A DNA stretch of 12,474 bases, taken from the NCBI GenBank assembly GCA_945888895.1, contig CAMDAY010000039.1, forward strand, positions 1-12,474. The letters run 5' to 3'. Shown here one piece after another: positions 1 to 6,391 of this stretch (position 1 is its first letter; every line of letters begins with the position of its first letter). The notes under the pieces were generated by a model that worked only from the letters and a program-made list of their open reading frames with translations, was not told the origin of the DNA and ran no database searches. This stretch comes from Dehalococcoides mccartyi. GTDB taxonomy: Bacteria; Chloroflexota; Dehalococcoidia; UBA2979. Both the position numbers and the translations under genes were made by a program.

Positions 1-11
1 TCACGGAACCT

Positions 12-896
12 CTATCCCTGCGCGCCCAGCAGTACGCGCTCCAGCGCGCGCCGCGTGAACACCACGGCCATGTCGCGCTTGTAGTCCGGCGCGCCACGGA
101 AATCGTCCATCGGGTCGACGGCACCCGCCACGAGTTCCGCCGCGGCGCGGATCGCCTCGGCAGTGGGCGACTGCCCTTCGAGGGCCGCCTCGACCGCCTC
201 GGCGCGCACGGGCGTCGGGCCGGCCGCGATCAGCGTGACGCGCAGCTTCCGCACGGTGCCGTCGGGGCCACCATCCACCTCGGCGAGTGCCGCCACGGCG
301 ACGGTCGCGTAGTCGTCCTCGGTGCGCGGTAGGAACTTGAGGTACACGGTGCGCGCTGCCGCCGCGGGGATCGGCACGATCACCTCCGCGATCAGCTCGT
401 CGCTGCGGAGCACCGTCTCGTAGTAGTCGCGGAACAGGTCGGCGACCGCCACCTCGCGCTCGCCTCGAGGCGACACGAGGCGCACCCGCGCGTCGAGGAC
501 CATGAGCGCGGCGGGCGGATCCTGCGACGGGTCGGCGTGCGCGAGCCCGCCGCCGACCGTCGCGGAGTTGCGGATGCGCACCGTCGCCACGCGCCCGTAC
601 ACGTCCGAGAGGAACGGCAAGTGCTCCCGCACGATCGGTGAGGTCTCCACGTCGCGGTGGCGCGTCAGTGCGCCGATGTGCAGCGCGCCGTCGCGCACCT
701 CGACGCTCGCGAGGCCGGGGATGGAGGCGAGGCTGACGAGGTGGTCCACGACGACGAGCGACTGCTTCATCATCACGACGAGCGCCGTGCCGCCCGCGAT
801 CACGCGCGCGTCGTCGCCGTGCGTCTTCAGCAGCGCGAACGCCTCGTCGAGGGTGCTCGGAGTGTGGAAGGTCACTCCGGACGTATCGGGGCTCAT
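12..896 (-). CDS. FAD-binding (medium) subunit of a xanthine dehydrogenase-family molybdenum hydroxylase
   Basis: The 294-residue product is the flavoprotein subunit, which passes electrons from the iron-sulfur subunit through FAD to an acceptor. Seen: the AGG motif at residues 34-36, in the position of the family's FAD pyrophosphate-binding AGGxSL loop, and a second FAD motif TVGGGLAHADPSQD at 113-126, close to the usual TIGGNxAHADPxxD. A C-terminal flavoprotein domain follows at about 182-288. The length matches stand-alone CoxM-type subunits (about 280-300). I chose the ATG at 896 because it overlaps the stop of the 2Fe-2S gene as ATGA, which suggests translational coupling; the frame stays open further upstream (to 1256), but that part lies opposite the 2Fe-2S gene and reads as low-complexity Arg/Ala sequence. 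It is the last of three genes in the operon within the window; transcription may continue past the left edge. Family call is firm; substrate is unknown. Confidence 0.93.
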   Translation of the reverse strand: MSPDTSGVTFHTPSTLDEAFALLKTHGDDARVIAGGTALVVMMKQSLVVVDHLVSLASIPGLASVEVRDGALHIGALTRHRDVETSPIVREHLPFLSDVYGRVATVRIRNSATVGGGLAHADPSQDPPAALMVLDARVRLVSPRGEREVAVADLFRDYYETVLRSDELIAEVIVPIPAAAARTVYLKFLPRTEDDYATVAVAALAEVDGGPDGTVRKLRVTLIAAGPTPVRAEAVEAALEGQSPTAEAIRAAAELVAGAVDPMDDFRGAPDYKRDMAVVFTRRALERVLLGAQG

Positions 897-1363
897 CGGT
901 CGTCCCGCGTCTGCGTCGCGTTCGCCGCGTTCGCGACGGACTCGATGATCTGGTAGTAGCCCGTGCAGCGGCACAGGTTCCCCATCATCCAGTGCTTGAT
1001 CTCGTCCTCGGTCGGCTGGGGGTTGTGCTCCAGCAGCGCCTTCGCGGCCATCAGCTGGCCCGGCGTGCAGATGCCGCACTGGAAGCCGCCGTCCGTGATG
1101 AACGACTCCTGCAACGGGTCGAGCAGCTCCCGGTCGCCGAGGCCCTCGATCGTCCGGATCTGCGCGCCCTGCGCCTGCGCGGCGAGCGTGATGCACGAGG
1201 CGACCATGCGCCCGTCCAGGAGCACGGTGCAGGCGCCGCACACGCCTACCCCGCACGCCTCCTTCGTCCCCGTCAGGTCGAGCTCGTAGCGCAGCACATC
1301 GACGAGCATGGCGAGGCCGGTGGCCTCCACCTCGAGCGTGCGTCCGTTCACGTTGAGTTGCAT
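893..1363 (-). CDS. 2Fe-2S (small) subunit of a xanthine dehydrogenase-family molybdenum hydroxylase
   Basis: The 156-residue product carries the two [2Fe-2S] clusters that link the molybdenum site to FAD. All eight cluster cysteines are visible: C37, C42, C45 and C57 in the N-terminal plant-ferredoxin-like domain (EACGVGVCGACTV), and C96, C99, C131 and C133 in the C-terminal helical domain (QCGICTPGQLM and NLCRCTGY). The length is typical of CoxS-type subunits (about 150-170). The ATG at 1363 lies 2 nt after the stop of the large subunit, with a GGAG about 9 nt upstream. The gene's TGA overlaps the ATG of the FAD subunit by 4 nt. With no cysteine missing, the subunit should be active. Position between large and medium subunits gives an L-S-M order, whereas many cox-type clusters run M-S-L. 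Confidence 0.96.
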   Translation of the reverse strand: MQLNVNGRTLEVEATGLAMLVDVLRYELDLTGTKEACGVGVCGACTVLLDGRMVASCITLAAQAQGAQIRTIEGLGDRELLDPLQESFITDGGFQCGICTPGQLMAAKALLEHNPQPTEDEIKHWMMGNLCRCTGYYQIIESVANAANATQTRDDR

Positions 1364-1365
1364 CG

Positions 1366-3600
1366 TTACTGCTCCGACTTCTGCTGGGCCTTCAGCGTGC
1401 GGTACACGCGCTCGGAGGTGATCGGCAGGTTGCGCACGCGCGCGCCGATGGCATCCGCAACGGCGTTTGCGATTGCGGCGGCGACCGGGGTGTTCGAGTT
1501 CTCCCCGATGCCCTTCACGACATACGGCCCGACGCCGTCGTCGGAAGGCAGCAGCACCGTCTTCAGCGGCGGGATGTCGCCGGCGGACGGGATCTTGTAG
1601 TCGCCGAAGGACAGCGTGGTCACGCGGCCATCCTCGACGCGCAACTCCTCCATCATCGCGAAGCCGATGCCCTGCACAATGCCGCCGTTCACCTGTCCCT
1701 GGTGCCCGACCGGGTTCAGCACCATCCCGACGTCATGGGCCGAGGTGAACTGGAGCAGCTTCACCTCGCCGGTCTCGGGGTCTACGGACACCTCCGCGAA
1801 CTGCGCGGCGAACCCGGTCGCCGACGCGCGCCCCTCGAGGTCCGCCTCGGCGTGTCCGACTGCCGTCTGTCCGGTCGCCGCGAGCAGGTCGCCCCACGCG
1901 CGCGGCGCGACGATGTTCGAGTTGTGCCGGATCACGCCGTCGTTGCCGAAGGTGAACTCATCGACGTGGCGGTTCGCCGCTTCGGCGGCGATGCGCAGCA
2001 GGGCGCGCCGCGTCTCCTGCGCCACCTCGTGACCGACGGTCGAGGCGACGCGCGTGCCGCGGCTGCCACCGATGCCGGAGTCCGTCGCGACCGCTCCCGT
2101 GTCCCAGGAGTCGAGATGCACGCGCTCGGGATCGACGGCGAGTTCCTCGGCGACGATCTGGAGCAGCGTCGTGTGGGTGCCCGTGCCCTGCTCGAAGATG
2201 GGCGTACCGATCGTGATCCCACCGTCCGGCGTCAGCGTCACGGTCGCGCTGCCGTGTCCGCCGCCGGCCGCGTGGTCGCCGAGCGCCATGCCCCGGCCGA
2301 TGTGCACGCCCTTCGGCTGCGCGTACCCGGCAGCCTCGGCGCCCGCCTGCAGCGTCTCCTTGGCGCGGACGCGCGCGAACGTCTCGCCGGCGGCGTTCTG
2401 CTCGCCGTCCTCGGCGAGGTTCTGCATCCGGAAGTCGTACGGGTCACGTCCGAGGGCGCGCGCGATCTCGTCGATGTGGCTCTCGAGCGCGAAGACAGTC
2501 TGCGGGCCGCCCGGCGTGCGCATGTGGCCGCCCGGCACGGTGTTCGTGTAGACCTGCGTCGCCTCGACGCGTGTGTTCGCGATGCGGTACGGGCCGGCGG
2601 CGTGGTTCGCCCCGCCGATGACGCCCGCGGGCTTGTATCCCGCGTACGCGCCGCAGTTCACGAAGAACTGCACGTGGTGCGCCGTCATTGTCCCGTTGCG
2701 CTTCACGCCCGTGCGCAGCTTGATCAGCGTCGCGTGTCGAGGATTCCCCGCCAGGAACTCCTCGATGTAATCGGACACCATGCGGACGGGCCGCCCGCTC
2801 TCGCGCGCGAGGTAGTAGCAGATCGGCATGTTCAGCGGCGTGCCCTTGCCGCCGAAGTCGCCGCCGATGTACAGCGCGTGCACGGTGATCGTGTCCGCCG
2901 GAATGCCGATGGTGAACGCCAGCCCATCGCGCGTCGCGTACGGCACCTTGCTGTTCGTCCACACGTTGGTGTGTCCGCCCTCGATCGCCACGACCGTCGT
3001 GTGCGGTTCGAGGTACGCCTGGTGCTGCCGCTGCGTCGTGTAGACGTGCTCGATGATCTCGTCCGCCTCAGCGAACCCGGCGTCGAGGTCGCCGCGGTTC
3101 TGCACCGTGCGGTGGTACCCGTTGGACGGCGCGTCGAGGGGCTTCGATCCGGGGTACGTCCCGTACGCGGGATGGATGATCGGCGCGTCCGCGCCCAGCG
3201 CATCCTCGATGTCGAAGACGGCGGGCAGGTCCTCGTACTCGACCTCGATCAGGTCGAGTGCGCGCTGTGCCGTCGCCTCGTCGTCCGCCGCGACCGCCGC
3301 GATGCGCTCGCCCACGTACCGCACGACGTCCACGGCGAGGACGGGCATGTCCTTGATCGCGCGCCCGTACAGGTTGCCTCGGATGTCGTCGCCCGTGATC
3401 ACGGCGCGTACGCCCGGCAGTGCCTTCGCCTCGGTCGTATCGATCCGCACGATGCGGGCGTGGGGCCGGCTGCTGTGCAGCACCTTGCCCCAGATGATGC
3501 CGGGGAGCGCGTGGTCCGCCGCGTACTCGGCGCGCCCGGTCGTCTTGTCGACCCCGTCCACGCGCGCCGTCGCGGTCCCAACAGTCTGGTATGCGGTCAC
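1366..3600 (-). CDS. Molybdopterin-binding (large) subunit of a xanthine dehydrogenase-family molybdenum hydroxylase
   Basis: This 744-residue catalytic subunit should bind the molybdenum-pterin cofactor and hydroxylate an aldehyde, N-heterocycle or similar carbon. Seen: an a/b hammerhead domain (about 17-125), the cofactor loop GGDFGGKG at 246-253, MRTPGG at 360-365 where the family usually has an Arg-containing substrate loop, QGTGTHT at 471-477, and KGIGE at 696-700, where E700 corresponds to the catalytic glutamate of the family. The AYRCSFR loop of form I CO dehydrogenase is absent, so I call it a general aldehyde oxidase/xanthine dehydrogenase-like enzyme. I chose the GTG at 3600 because GGAAAGGA lies 10 nt upstream and homology-like sequence begins at once; a TTG at 3669 would add 23 Pro/Gly-rich residues and has no ribosome site. 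First gene of a three-gene operon. It ends 2 nt before the 2Fe-2S gene. Confidence 0.94.
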   Translation of the reverse strand: MTAYQTVGTATARVDGVDKTTGRAEYAADHALPGIIWGKVLHSSRPHARIVRIDTTEAKALPGVRAVITGDDIRGNLYGRAIKDMPVLAVDVVRYVGERIAAVAADDEATAQRALDLIEVEYEDLPAVFDIEDALGADAPIIHPAYGTYPGSKPLDAPSNGYHRTVQNRGDLDAGFAEADEIIEHVYTTQRQHQAYLEPHTTVVAIEGGHTNVWTNSKVPYATRDGLAFTIGIPADTITVHALYIGGDFGGKGTPLNMPICYYLARESGRPVRMVSDYIEEFLAGNPRHATLIKLRTGVKRNGTMTAHHVQFFVNCGAYAGYKPAGVIGGANHAAGPYRIANTRVEATQVYTNTVPGGHMRTPGGPQTVFALESHIDEIARALGRDPYDFRMQNLAEDGEQNAAGETFARVRAKETLQAGAEAAGYAQPKGVHIGRGMALGDHAAGGGHGSATVTLTPDGGITIGTPIFEQGTGTHTTLLQIVAEELAVDPERVHLDSWDTGAVATDSGIGGSRGTRVASTVGHEVAQETRRALLRIAAEAANRHVDEFTFGNDGVIRHNSNIVAPRAWGDLLAATGQTAVGHAEADLEGRASATGFAAQFAEVSVDPETGEVKLLQFTSAHDVGMVLNPVGHQGQVNGGIVQGIGFAMMEELRVEDGRVTTLSFGDYKIPSAGDIPPLKTVLLPSDDGVGPYVVKGIGENSNTPVAAAIANAVADAIGARVRNLPITSERVYRTLKAQQKSEQ

Positions 3601-3610
3601 GCTGTGACCG

Positions 3611-3618
3611 TCCTTTCC
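3611..3618 (-). promoter_or_regulatory. Ribosome binding site deciding the GTG start of the large subunit
   Basis: Read on the minus strand this is GGAAAGGA, followed by a 10-nt spacer and the GTG at 3600-3598. No comparable site precedes the alternative upstream TTG at 3669. Seen directly in the sequence; its role is inferred from spacing and complementarity to the 16S 3' end. Confidence 0.7.
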
Positions 3619-3653
3619 GTGCGGTGGTGGTGGTCGCCCGCGAGGGCAGTCAG

Positions 3654-3659
3654 AGGATA
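3654..3659 (-). promoter_or_regulatory. Weak candidate -10 box for the molybdenum hydroxylase operon
   Basis: The minus strand reads TATCCT here, about 54 nt upstream of the GTG start. I see no convincing -35 at 16-18 nt, so this is a position to test and not a firm promoter. The 249-bp divergent region 3601-3849 contains no gene on either strand that I can support; it is where promoters for both flanking genes must lie. Confidence 0.2.
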
Positions 3660-3750
3660 CATGAGGCAAGGTGGGGAGCCTGGGCGGCCCGGAGAGGGAC
3701 GCGCCACGGCAGTTTACCGTTCTTTAACTTTCCTGACCCCTGTGCGGTCG

Positions 3751-3756
3751 TTATCT
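3751..3756 (+). promoter_or_regulatory. Candidate -10 box for the secreted Ig-like/PxKF protein
   Basis: TTATCT lies in the most AT-rich part of the divergent region (about 3711-3760, with TTTACC, TTTAACTTTCC and TTATCTTTC). Initiation about 7 nt later would leave a leader of roughly 50 nt before the Shine-Dalgarno and TTG at 3807-3818. No clear -35 hexamer is visible at the usual spacing, hence the low score. Confidence 0.25.
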
Positions 3757-3806
3757 TTCGCCCCGGTGGGCGAATCGGAACCCCGTTCGAACCTTCATCC
3801 GGCACT

Positions 3807-3818
3807 GGAGAACACTTG
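3807..3818 (+). promoter_or_regulatory. Shine-Dalgarno (GGAG) plus TTG start in the wrong frame for the surface protein
   Basis: GGAG at 3807-3810 is followed after 5 nt by TTG at 3816-3818. This is the only good initiation signal upstream of the surface protein. It opens frame 3 (Leu/Met-FNERTISSRAHAR), while the signal peptide and the rest of the protein are in frame 1. Losing one G from the GGGG run at 3856-3859 would join the two frames and give a signal peptide with a basic n-region. Either the sequence has a homopolymer error or true indel here, or the gene starts at the ATG at 3850 without a recognisable ribosome site. Confidence 0.5.
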
Positions 3819-3849
3819 TTTAACGAACGCACCATTTCATCACGTGCTC

Positions 3850-6246
3850 ATGCGCGGGGTCGCGGCAGGCCTCATCGCCTTCGCGGCCTTCGCGCTCATT
3901 CTCGCCAAGCCTGCGCCCGGCGCAGAGGCGGCGTTCCCCGGCCTGACCAACGGCAGCTTCGAATCCGGCCTGGCCGGCTGGACGGTCACCGGTTCCGTCG
4001 ACCACGTCTGCTCCTTCTGGCAGAACGCCAGCGGCGACTGCTCGGTGGACATGGCGGCTACGCCCTCCCAGGGGCAGCTCAGTCAGGTCCTGGCAACCAC
4101 GGTGGGCAACAACTACACCGTGAAATTCATGATGGCCGGCAACCCCGCCTGCTCGTCCAACAGCGCGTGGTGGCTCACGGCGTCCTGGCCGCTGAATGAG
4201 CCAAGCGTGAAGACCCTGAACGTCAGCGCGACCGGGACCGTGGCCGCGGCCTACTCGTTCGATGTGGCCGGCAAGAGCGACTCCAACATGGGGTGGACGG
4301 CGAAGACCTACCTCTTCACTGCGACCAGCGCCTCAACCACGCTGACGTTCCAGAACGGGACGAACGAGGTCTGCGGCGCGACCCTCGACAAGATCGAGGT
4401 CACTGAGGCGCCGGCAGGCCCGGCGACGCTCGGCGCAACGACCTGGCAGGGCCAGCGCCCGTACGCGCCGGTGAGCACGCCGTCCTTCCCGACGCACGGA
4501 AACATCGGCTTCTACAGTTACATCCCTGCTCCGGGTGTCCCCGGTGCGACCGATGCTGGCTGGGCGAACTGCGGGCCGGGTAACCCGATCTGCCCGAACG
4601 CCAACACCATCGGCCTCTCTCAGCTCTCCCGGCTCGCCGGCTACAGCTGCCTGGCTGCGGCGGACTTCACGTTCTACCAGGCGTTCGTGAGCATCCCGTT
4701 CGGGACGACGATCAGCCAGTTCAGCGTGAACATGAGCGGTGCTGACGACGGCGCCCGGGTCGCGATCTACAACTCGGCCCACCCGGGCGGCTTCGTGTTC
4801 GCCGGTTCGTACATCTACCTCGGTGGTGCGCAGTCGACTACGGACATGTCGTCCGCGATGGTCGCCGGCGAGGTGAACCGCGTGGTCATCACGCAGGTGG
4901 ATGACTGCTACAGCGGCAACAACCTGAACTCGGCGCAGATCTTCCTGAACGGGACGGTCCTGCCGCCGACGCCGCCTTCGGACACGACGCCGCCGGTGAT
5001 CACGCCGACGGTGACGGGCACGCTGGGCGACAACGGCTGGTACATCAGCAACGTGAACGTCTTGTGGACGGTCACGGATCCGAACTCGGCCATCACCTCG
5101 CAGACGGGCTGCGGCCCGACGGTCGTGAGCGCTGACACCGCCAGCGTCACGTTCACCTGCACGGCGACCTCCTCGGGCGGCACGGCCTCCCAGAGCGTGA
5201 CGCTGAAGCGTGACGCGACGGCGCCGACGGCGACGGCGACGGTCAGCCCGGCGCCGAACGGTGCCGGCTGGAACAACTCTGACGTGACGGTGACGTTCAC
5301 CGGCACGGACGGGCCGTCCGGCATTGCGTCCTGCACTGCTGCGGTCGTCCTCAGCGCGGAAGGCGCTGGCCAGCGGGCCAGCGGCACCTGCACGGACAAC
5401 GCCGGCAACGTCAGCGCCCCGGCGACGGCGACGGTCAACATCGACAAGACGGCGCCGACGGCCTCCGCGGCGGCGGCCCCGGCTCCGAACGCCAACGGCT
5501 GGAACAACACGGACGTGACGGTGACCTTCACCGGTACGGACGGGCTCTCCGGCATCGCGTCGTGCTCGGCGGCGGTCGTCCTCGGTGAGGGCGCGGGCCA
5601 GTCGGCCACGGGCACCTGCTCGGACAAGGCCGGCAACGTCAGCGCTCCGGCGACGGCGTCGAACATCAACGTCGACAAGACCGCGCCGAGCGTCACCGTC
5701 ACCGGTGTCACGAACGGTGCGGGCTACATCGTCGGCGGGGTGCCGGCGGCCGGTTGCGCGACCACGGACACGCTCTCGGGCGTGGCAACCTCGGCGACGG
5801 TGACCACCGCGGGCGGCCCGCTGGCCAGCGTGACGGTGACCTGCGCGGGCGCGACCGACAAGGCGGGGAACACCGCTGCGGCGGTCACGGCGACGTACCG
5901 TGTCAGCTACGACTTCTGCGGCTTCAAGCAGCCGATCCTCGTACCGGTGCAGGAGTTCAAGACGGGCTCCACCATCCCGGTGAAGTTCTGCGTGAAGGAC
6001 GCGAACGGCGTGGCCGTCGCGACCGCCACGGGCACTGTCGAGGCGTACGTGAACGGTGTCCTTCAGGGCTCCGAGGCCATCCGCTTCTCGGACGGCCAGT
6101 ACATCGCGAACGTCCAGACGAAGACGGGCAAGGTGGACTGGCCCACGGGTACTCTGGAGTTCCGTGTGAAGCTGAATGACGGCTCCACGCACTCCACCAA
6201 CACGCTGTCGACGGACGGCGTGAAGGGCGGACTGAAGCTCAAGTAG
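3850..6246 (+). CDS. Secreted multidomain surface protein: DUF642/choice-of-anchor-C, Ig-like repeats, PxKF
   Basis: From the ATG at 3850 the product has 798 residues and is expected to be exported; no enzymatic motif is seen, so a structural, adhesive or carbohydrate-binding role is inference. Domains: signal peptide, about 1-27 (hydrophobic core then PGAEA); a DUF642/choice-of-anchor-C-like beta-sandwich, 34-187 (NGSFESG, GWTVTG, MGWTAKTYLF, TLDKIEV); an unassigned beta-rich segment, 194-369; Ig-like units beginning at 378, 455, 532 and 609; and a C-terminal PxKF-type domain from about 688 with PVKF at 710-713. Units two and three are each 77 residues (231 bp) and nearly identical. There is no LPXTG motif or C-terminal membrane segment, so the protein is secreted or held non-covalently. 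Start is uncertain: the only good Shine-Dalgarno precedes a TTG at 3816 in another frame (possible one-base indel near 3856-3859). A terminator follows at 6279. Confidence 0.85.
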   Translation: MRGVAAGLIAFAAFALILAKPAPGAEAAFPGLTNGSFESGLAGWTVTGSVDHVCSFWQNASGDCSVDMAATPSQGQLSQVLATTVGNNYTVKFMMAGNPACSSNSAWWLTASWPLNEPSVKTLNVSATGTVAAAYSFDVAGKSDSNMGWTAKTYLFTATSASTTLTFQNGTNEVCGATLDKIEVTEAPAGPATLGATTWQGQRPYAPVSTPSFPTHGNIGFYSYIPAPGVPGATDAGWANCGPGNPICPNANTIGLSQLSRLAGYSCLAAADFTFYQAFVSIPFGTTISQFSVNMSGADDGARVAIYNSAHPGGFVFAGSYIYLGGAQSTTDMSSAMVAGEVNRVVITQVDDCYSGNNLNSAQIFLNGTVLPPTPPSDTTPPVITPTVTGTLGDNGWYISNVNVLWTVTDPNSAITSQTGCGPTVVSADTASVTFTCTATSSGGTASQSVTLKRDATAPTATATVSPAPNGAGWNNSDVTVTFTGTDGPSGIASCTAAVVLSAEGAGQRASGTCTDNAGNVSAPATATVNIDKTAPTASAAAAPAPNANGWNNTDVTVTFTGTDGLSGIASCSAAVVLGEGAGQSATGTCSDKAGNVSAPATASNINVDKTAPSVTVTGVTNGAGYIVGGVPAAGCATTDTLSGVATSATVTTAGGPLASVTVTCAGATDKAGNTAAAVTATYRVSYDFCGFKQPILVPVQEFKTGSTIPVKFCVKDANGVAVATATGTVEAYVNGVLQGSEAIRFSDGQYIANVQTKTGKVDWPTGTLEFRVKLNDGSTHSTNTLSTDGVKGGLKLK
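5212..5442 (+). repeat. Tandem 231-bp unit A (Ig-like module) in the surface protein
   Basis: This unit encodes residues 455-531, starting at DATAPTATATVSPAPN. It repeats as the next 231 bp at 5443-5673. Shared blocks include GWNN-DVTVTFTGTDG, SGIASC, AAVVL, EGAGQ, GTC, and AGNVSAPAT. The two units differ by one residue removed near the middle (SAEGAGQ versus GEGAGQ) and one added near the end (TATVNI versus TASNINV), which keeps the length at exactly 77 residues. Recent duplication is inferred. Confidence 0.85.
5443..5673 (+). repeat. Tandem 231-bp unit B (Ig-like module) in the surface protein
   Basis: This unit encodes residues 532-608, starting at DKTAPTASAAAAPAPN, and is the near-identical neighbour of unit A. 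A more diverged unit precedes the pair (from residue 378) and another follows (from residue 609, DKTAPSVTVTG). The D-x-TAP opening shared by units 2-4 (DTTPP in unit 1) is typical of bacterial Ig-like modules in surface proteins. Confidence 0.85.
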
Positions 6247-6278
6247 CGCTCGGCGCCATCGGGCGCAGGACGCAGCGA

Positions 6279-6311
6279 GAAGGCCCGCCTCACGGCGGGC
6301 CTTCTTGTTGT
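6279..6311 (+). terminator. Intrinsic terminator of the surface-protein gene
   Basis: A perfect 11-bp stem (GAAGGCCCGCC and GGCGGGCCTTC) with a 4-nt TCAC loop at 6279-6304 is followed by TTGTTGT. It begins 32 nt after the stop codon. The T-rich tail is only on the plus-strand side, so it should work for the surface protein and not for the convergent NHL gene. Confidence 0.88.
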
Positions 6312-6329
6312 CCGATTGCAGGGGCCGGT

Positions 6330-6381
6330 GGGACTGCGGCGCATCCGGGCGGCGCCCGCAGGCTGACGGGGCCGCAGTCCC
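6330..6381 (-). terminator. Stem-loop 3' of the NHL-propeller gene, possible terminator
   Basis: Arms GGGACTGCGGC (6330-6340) and GCCGCAGTCCC (6371-6381) are perfect 11-bp complements enclosing 30 nt, within which CGGGC/GCCCG (6346-6350 and 6354-6358) can form a smaller hairpin. It lies 10 nt after the stop of the minus-strand gene, the position expected of a terminator or RNA 3'-end stabiliser. There is no U-tract on the minus strand, so intrinsic termination is doubtful. Confidence 0.4.
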
Positions 6382-6391
6382 GACGTGAGGG

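Noticed and set aside
1..11. Possible start of another minus-strand gene (GTG at 4-2) after the FAD subunit
   Set aside because: Only one codon is in the window; nothing can be supported.
12..3600. Aerobic CO dehydrogenase (coxMSL)
   Set aside because: The large subunit lacks the form I AYRCSFR active-site loop and has MRTPGG in the corresponding region; only the wider family is supported.
3600..3669. Extended start (TTG at 3669) for the large molybdenum-hydroxylase subunit
   Set aside because: Adds 23 Pro/Gly/His-rich residues, no ribosome site upstream, whereas the GTG at 3600 has GGAAAGGA at suitable spacing.
1702..3849. A continuous plus-strand open frame leading into the surface protein, which would make a protein of about 1,500 residues
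   Set aside because: The first two thirds lie opposite the large molybdenum-hydroxylase subunit, give Arg/Val/Asp-rich low-complexity sequence, and arise from the high GC. Real protein features begin only with the signal peptide near 3850.
4333..6192. Minus-strand open frame of about 620 codons opposite the surface protein
   Set aside because: Arg-rich composition without domains and opposite a gene with clear Ig-like repeats; a GC-driven shadow.
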